Source: Mesobacillus foraminis (GTDB taxonomy: Bacteria > Bacillota > Bacilli > Bacillales > Cytobacillaceae). From it: a stretch of 64,000 nt of DNA. This document shows, piece after piece, positions 60,326-64,000 of the stretch (within the stretch, counting starts at the first letter, position 1; the number at the start of each line of letters is the position of its first letter). The position numbers were made by a program, and so were the translations under genes. The stretch spans positions 282,121-346,120 of the forward strand of contig NZ_SLVV01000008.1 in assembly GCF_004340465.1 (NCBI RefSeq), read 5' to 3'. A model generated the notes under the pieces. The model worked only from the letters and a program-made list of their open reading frames with translations, had not been told where the DNA came from and ran no database searches.

Positions 60326-61843
60326 TCAGGCTTTACGCTGGTGCTTTCCATGGCTGGTTCCTGTTTTTTGCTGGAGAGCTGCCAGTTGTTCGGGATAGTT
60401 TTTCTCTGCGATGTCATTCCAGATTTCGGCGTCTTTGAACCCGCACCTTTCGGGGATAAAAACAGGGTCGAGCCCCATTTTCTTTTGTTCCTCGTAGTCT
60501 CTTAAAGTTGCCAGGCCGGCCTTGGTTAACAGGATGATGACGATGACGTTCAGCCAGGCCATGATCCCGACGCCAATGTCGGCAAGGTTCCAGGCGGCGG
60601 TGGAGCTGCGGATGGATCCGAAAAAGATGGAAAGGATCAGTACAATTTTTACGATGGTTGAAATCGCTGGACGCTTCTTGCTTTTTCTAAAAATATAGGC
60701 CACATTGGTTTCCGCATAGAGACCAAAAGCGAGCAGGGTTGTGAAAGCGAAGAAGAACAGCGAGATGGCAATAAAGGCACTTCCGAAGCCTGGGATCAGC
60801 GTGTTGATCGCTTCCTGGGCAAACACGGTCCCGCCTTCGACTCCCGGAAGATTCTCGACCAGGTATTCTCCATTTGGCCGGACAATATTATAGGCTCCTG
60901 TTGAAAGGATCATAATCGCCGTGGCGGTACAGACGAATAAAGTATCTACATAGACTGAGAAGGCTTGGACGAGGCCTTGTTTTGCAGGGTGGGAAACCTC
61001 GGCCGTCCCCGCTGCCTGGGCTCCGGTCCCTTGACCCGCTTCGTTTGAATAAAGTCCGCGCCTGACACCCCATAAAATCGCATTGCCGAAAACGGCGCCA
61101 TAGGCGGCATTCAGATTGAAGGCGGAACTGAAGATTAATCCGAACATGGCCGGCACCTGGCTGAAATTGACAAAGAAGATAATTAAGGCAATCAGAATGT
61201 AGCCGACCGCCATAAATGGTACCAGGAGTTCGGCCATCCTGCCGATTCTCTTTACACCGCCGAAAATGACAAATCCAAAAAAGGCTGCGACAAACAGGCC
61301 CGTAATCACAGGGGAAATCCCGAACGCCGTTTTAGCGGAATCCGCGATGTTAAACGCCTGGACCCCAGGGCCAGTGAACCCTGTTGCGATGACGGTTACG
61401 ATGGCAAATAAAATCGCCAGAGGTTTGCTTCGCAGGCCTTTTTCCATATAATAGGCCGGGCCGCCGCGGTACTCGCCACCCACGTCTTCCTTCCAGACTT
61501 GCGCAAGTGCCGATTCAATATACGCCGATCCGGCCCCAAGAAAAGCAATGAGCCACATCCAAAAAACGGCCCCCGGTCCACCGAAGTAAATGGCCGTCGC
61601 CACCCCGGCGATATTGCCAATCCCTACCCGGCCACCCAGGGCCATCGCAAAACTCTGAAAGGAGGAGACGCCGTTCGCCGAGCCTTTTCCGCCTAATAAT
61701 AGCTTCACCATGTCCTTGAAGAGACGAATCTGCGGGACTCTGAAAAGAAAGGTAAAATAAATCCCGGCTCCCAGACAGAGATAAATCAACCCATTGCTCC
61801 AGATCCACCCGGCAATCATCCCTGTTATTTCCGTAAAATTCAT
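60326..61843 (-). CDS. Alanine/glycine:cation symporter (AGCS family)
   Basis: Sodium-coupled uptake of alanine or glycine (AlsT/DagA type). 505 residues, about 11 helices; GGRVGIGNIAGVATAIYFGG, the family motif GGPGAVFWMW, SNEAGQGTGAQAAGTAEVSH and the later FALTTLLAFG-like segment are conserved. ATG 61843 gives MNFTEITGMIAGWIWS; the frame runs 63 codons further upstream through the repeat region, which is not coding. C-terminus is cytoplasmic and polar. Confidence 0.9.
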   Translation of the reverse strand: MNFTEITGMIAGWIWSNGLIYLCLGAGIYFTFLFRVPQIRLFKDMVKLLLGGKGSANGVSSFQSFAMALGGRVGIGNIAGVATAIYFGGPGAVFWMWLIAFLGAGSAYIESALAQVWKEDVGGEYRGGPAYYMEKGLRSKPLAILFAIVTVIATGFTGPGVQAFNIADSAKTAFGISPVITGLFVAAFFGFVIFGGVKRIGRMAELLVPFMAVGYILIALIIFFVNFSQVPAMFGLIFSSAFNLNAAYGAVFGNAILWGVRRGLYSNEAGQGTGAQAAGTAEVSHPAKQGLVQAFSVYVDTLFVCTATAIMILSTGAYNIVRPNGEYLVENLPGVEGGTVFAQEAINTLIPGFGSAFIAISLFFFAFTTLLAFGLYAETNVAYIFRKSKKRPAISTIVKIVLILSIFFGSIRSSTAAWNLADIGVGIMAWLNVIVIILLTKAGLATLRDYEEQKKMGLDPVFIPERCGFKDAEIWNDIAEKNYPEQLAALQQKTGTSHGKHQRKA

Positions 61844-62404
61844 AACCAGCCCAGCCCCTTTGACTATTAAATTGTTGGAGTCCTGCAAATAAAAAACGAA
61901 AACATGAATTAAATACTCATAAGTTCCCTGAATGAAACGACTTAAAACACCAATTTTTAAAATAAGGCCGGCGGGAGGAGGGTGTTTTGAGAGGCGGATA
62001 TGGTGGAGGGAGGCAGGTAACTGCTGGGTCACAGGCAGGACACAGGTTTTTCAATAAGAGTGAGGAATCGATGTATGCATAAATCAAAATAATTGATTCA
62101 TAACCTGGAAGAATCGATGCATAAACGGAGGATAAGCTTTTTCCAGGGGGAAAATAAGCACTTTAAGTAGGGAATCCCTGCTATTTTGGACTCTGCGCCG
62201 AGGTTCAGAGCAGTATTTTTAAAAAAAGAAGCTAGGTTTTGACCTAGTTTCACAGGCTGGACACGGGTTTATCAATAAGTTTAATCGTTCAAGTCGGCTC
62301 CGTTCGCGCGGTACGAAGATTGTTTTCGTTTTAAATACCATGATTTAGATACCTATTTTAAAAAAAGAAGCTAGGTCTATAAAATGTTCGACTCGAGACA
62401 AACA
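61844..62404. repeat. Intergenic region with 33-nt repeats, ATCGATGCATAA array and a direct repeat
   Basis: Two copies of the GTCACAGG-GGACACRGGTTT-TCAATAA repeat (about 62029 and 62249). Between them are three ATCGATGCATAA-type cores with TAA at 62080, 62101 and 62122 (21-bp steps) preceded by one at 62055. A 24-nt direct repeat ending AAAAAAAGAAGCTAGGT occurs at about 62213-62236 and 62353-62375. No gene is supported. Confidence 0.6.
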
Positions 62405-62438
62405 AAGGAAGATACCCTGAAATCAGGTTCTTCCTTCC
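62405..62438 (-). terminator. Terminator of the sigma/anti-sigma operon
   Basis: GGAAGA-ACC-TGA pairs with TCA-GGT-TCTTCC (small bulges); the minus-strand continuation is TTTGTTTG. Confidence 0.65.
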
Positions 62439-62446
62439 GCACAGTT

Positions 62447-63469
62447 CTATTTTAAATCAATGGTAATGGACTTCATTTTTTTAACTTCAAGTACTTCTCC
62501 TGATCCTTTTGAGTAGTAAACCTCGGGAGTTAACGTAATCGACGAAGCATCTGGGTTCAAGGAGTAGATCGTTGTTCGCCATTGATTCGAAGCTCCGTTG
62601 TCCTTGCTGATCCCGCCATTTCCATTCAGCAGATAGACATTCCCCAGGTTATCTGTTGCCTGAGTCATTTCAATCGAGACGAATGGCCAATCCTGTAAAA
62701 TGGATTCTTCTACAAAGAATTCGTACTGCAGCACAGCAGTCATCTCGGATTGTTGCAGGGACTTGGTGACTAATGTGATTCCGTCCTGTTTCACTGTTTG
62801 ATTTAGGAGCCGAGCATTCGTTGGCAATTGGGAGAGGGTAAATTCAAATTCCCAATTTCCTTTAAATTGTTCATTGGTTTGGTTATTTTTGAATAACAGC
62901 GGCTGCCACCGGACCTGAATTTCTTCGGGGCTTTCCCCGTTAAAATGAGGGGTTACCTTTTCCACACCGACATACGTAGTATCATTGATTTTTTCAAGAG
63001 AGCCTGTACCGCCGCTGCCACTTGTCGGTTCCACTTGCAGGAAGCCTTCTGGTCTTGGATTGTCCCCCAGGTCGTATTCTGTTTGAATGGCGTACGTCAG
63101 GAGGATATTTGTGCCATCGTAAACCGCATTTTCAATCATTATGTCTAGTCCATTGCTGGATTGAACCTGGTTCACAACGGTGGCTAAATCTTCGTACGTA
63201 TTTGGCAGGGTGTCCTTCTCAAAGTAGGTTAAAATCCTTTGGATAAAAGGAATCTGGTTGGCAATGGCAGGCATGGTCATGAAACTGGCGGTGGCAATAC
63301 TTGCGCCGAGCAGAGCGGCGGCAGCAAGAAAGCGTACGCTGTATCTCTTTTTAGCTTTCTTTTGGGTTAAAACATGCTCTTTTAGCTTCGCTTTTTGCTC
63401 TGCTGACAGTGGTTTGGGTTCGATTTGATCAATGTCTAAATGAAGCCAGTCATTAAAGTTTTGGTTCAT
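62447..63469 (-). CDS. DUF4179 anti-sigma-type membrane protein
   Basis: 340 residues. A cytoplasmic N-terminus (about 1-45, including the KLKEHVLTQKKAKKRY basic stretch) is followed by one membrane helix at about 46-66 and a large extracellular beta-rich domain matching DUF4179/DUF5643. It overlaps the sigma gene by 4 bp (ATGA), the standard layout for a cognate anti-sigma factor, which holds the sigma at the membrane until a surface signal arrives. The signal is unknown. Confidence 0.85.
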   Translation of the reverse strand: MNQNFNDWLHLDIDQIEPKPLSAEQKAKLKEHVLTQKKAKKRYSVRFLAAAALLGASIATASFMTMPAIANQIPFIQRILTYFEKDTLPNTYEDLATVVNQVQSSNGLDIMIENAVYDGTNILLTYAIQTEYDLGDNPRPEGFLQVEPTSGSGGTGSLEKINDTTYVGVEKVTPHFNGESPEEIQVRWQPLLFKNNQTNEQFKGNWEFEFTLSQLPTNARLLNQTVKQDGITLVTKSLQQSEMTAVLQYEFFVEESILQDWPFVSIEMTQATDNLGNVYLLNGNGGISKDNGASNQWRTTIYSLNPDASSITLTPEVYYSKGSGEVLEVKKMKSITIDLK

Positions 63470-64000
63470 AAAAATCGCTCCTTCAGGTGTTTGTTTTGGG
63501 CCAGCTTTTTCTTTCCCCGGTATAACCGGTTTTCCACCGCCGAGAGCGAAAGATTAAGTGACTGGGCGATTTCCGCAGCTGTTAAGTGAAGCGAATATTT
63601 CATCATGAAAATATCACGGTCCAGTTCCGGCAGCGTAGCCAGGGCCAGCAAAAGGGCATTCTTCTCTTCTTTTTTTAATAAGTGCATCTGGACATCCTCC
63701 CGGTCAGGATGTTCAAGCAGGAATTCGTCGCTTTGTTCGCGTGCTCGCTGTTTCTCAAGCTGGCGATACCGGTCAATGGCTTTATACTTCGCCATCATGG
63801 CAATCCACTTTTTAAAATCCTCGGGCTCTCCCTTAAACTGTTTCGCATTTTGCCACGCTGTTAAAAATACATCATTCACACATTCCTCGATTGCCTCCGT
63901 GCTGATGTTAGAAAGTATTTTGTAACAAATCCCGTGAACGAGCGAGGAGTAATGTTCGATGACATAATCAAGTGCATCTTCTTTTTGTTTTTTCAACCGT
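63466..64000 (-). CDS. ECF-type RNA polymerase sigma factor, probably cut at the window edge
   Basis: At least 176 residues. Region 2: EECVNDVFLTAWQNAKQFKG and FKKWIAMMAKYKAIDRYRQL; region 4: LPELDRDIFMMKYSLHLTAA, EIAQSLNLSLSAVENRLYRG. A TTG at 63996 could be a start but no ribosome binding site is visible before the window ends, so the true start may lie outside. Coupled to the DUF4179 anti-sigma gene. It directs RNA polymerase to an envelope-type regulon that probably includes its own promoter. Confidence 0.88.
   Translation of the reverse strand, partial: RLKKQKEDALDYVIEHYSSLVHGICYKILSNISTEAIEECVNDVFLTAWQNAKQFKGEPEDFKKWIAMMAKYKAIDRYRQLEKQRAREQSDEFLLEHPDREDVQMHLLKKEEKNALLLALATLPELDRDIFMMKYSLHLTAAEIAQSLNLSLSAVENRLYRGKKKLAQNKHLKERFL

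Noticed and set aside
61843-62032. Extended N-terminus for the alanine symporter
   Set aside because: The extra 63 codons run through intergenic repeat DNA and do not match the family; ATG 61843 gives the conserved start.

Overview
The window reads as the chromosome of a low-to-mid-GC Gram-positive spore-former of the family Bacillaceae (Bacillus sensu lato; a soil genus such as Mesobacillus or Neobacillus would fit, but this is inference). The reasons are GGAGG-type ribosome binding sites, frequent TTG/GTG starts, cre-like CcpA boxes and close matches to Bacillus families (TcyP, HxlR, PbuE, YkvI, SinI, BY-kinase/YwqE, DUF1659/DUF2922). No tRNA, rRNA, CRISPR array or prophage was seen.

1-4 kb: end of a cystine transporter gene, a LysM/NlpC-P60 wall hydrolase, two microproteins and a membrane-anchored SGNH hydrolase. 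4-25 kb: a Wzy-type exopolysaccharide locus. It starts with a chain-length modulator, a BY-kinase and a PHP phosphatase, then an EAR-like antitermination RNA, galU, a priming sugar transferase, two glycosyltransferases, a pyruvyl transferase, a flippase, an FrhB-like Fe-S protein and the four dTDP-rhamnose genes. An LCP ligase, a zone of decayed regulators, the Wzy-like polymerase and a GH99/WbsX-like hydrolase follow. The 8.5-15 kb core is strikingly AT-rich, which suggests transfer. A sigma factor, a large PPC/Ig-like secreted protein and an orphan SinI follow at 25-28 kb.

28-43 kb holds four carbohydrate blocks: a lone galactitol-type PTS IIC diverging from a LacI regulator, a ribulose-phosphate-epimerase-like gene and a ribokinase; a MEDS protein and a PAS-STAS protein; the formaldehyde-fixing hxlAB operon with hxlR; and a LacI-controlled set (TIM-barrel isomerase, KDG-type kinase, MFS transporter, then a second, divergent hxlA/hxlB-like pair) that has no KDPG aldolase.

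43.6-45.6 kb is a repeat array with a strict 21-bp phase, interrupted by an IS256-family element with an 8-bp target duplication. 45.7-52.5 kb is a nucleoside salvage region (pbuE, deoD, a TrmB regulator, pdp, deoC, cdd, nupC) in which two promoters share a previously unlabelled palindrome. 52.7-64 kb contains further 21-bp phased arrays and a ~33-nt interspersed repeat, a structured RNA ahead of an MFS gene, a GNAT acetyltransferase, a YkvI-type transporter, a DUF2975/XRE pair, a secreted arabinanase, an alanine/sodium symporter and an ECF sigma/anti-sigma pair cut by the window edge.

The strongest candidates for something undescribed are the helically phased 21-bp arrays of three unrelated core sequences, the shared nucleoside-salvage palindrome next to an uncharacterised TrmB regulator, the divergent HPS/PHI pair in a KDG-kinase regulon, and the structured leader at 55.16-55.24 kb.
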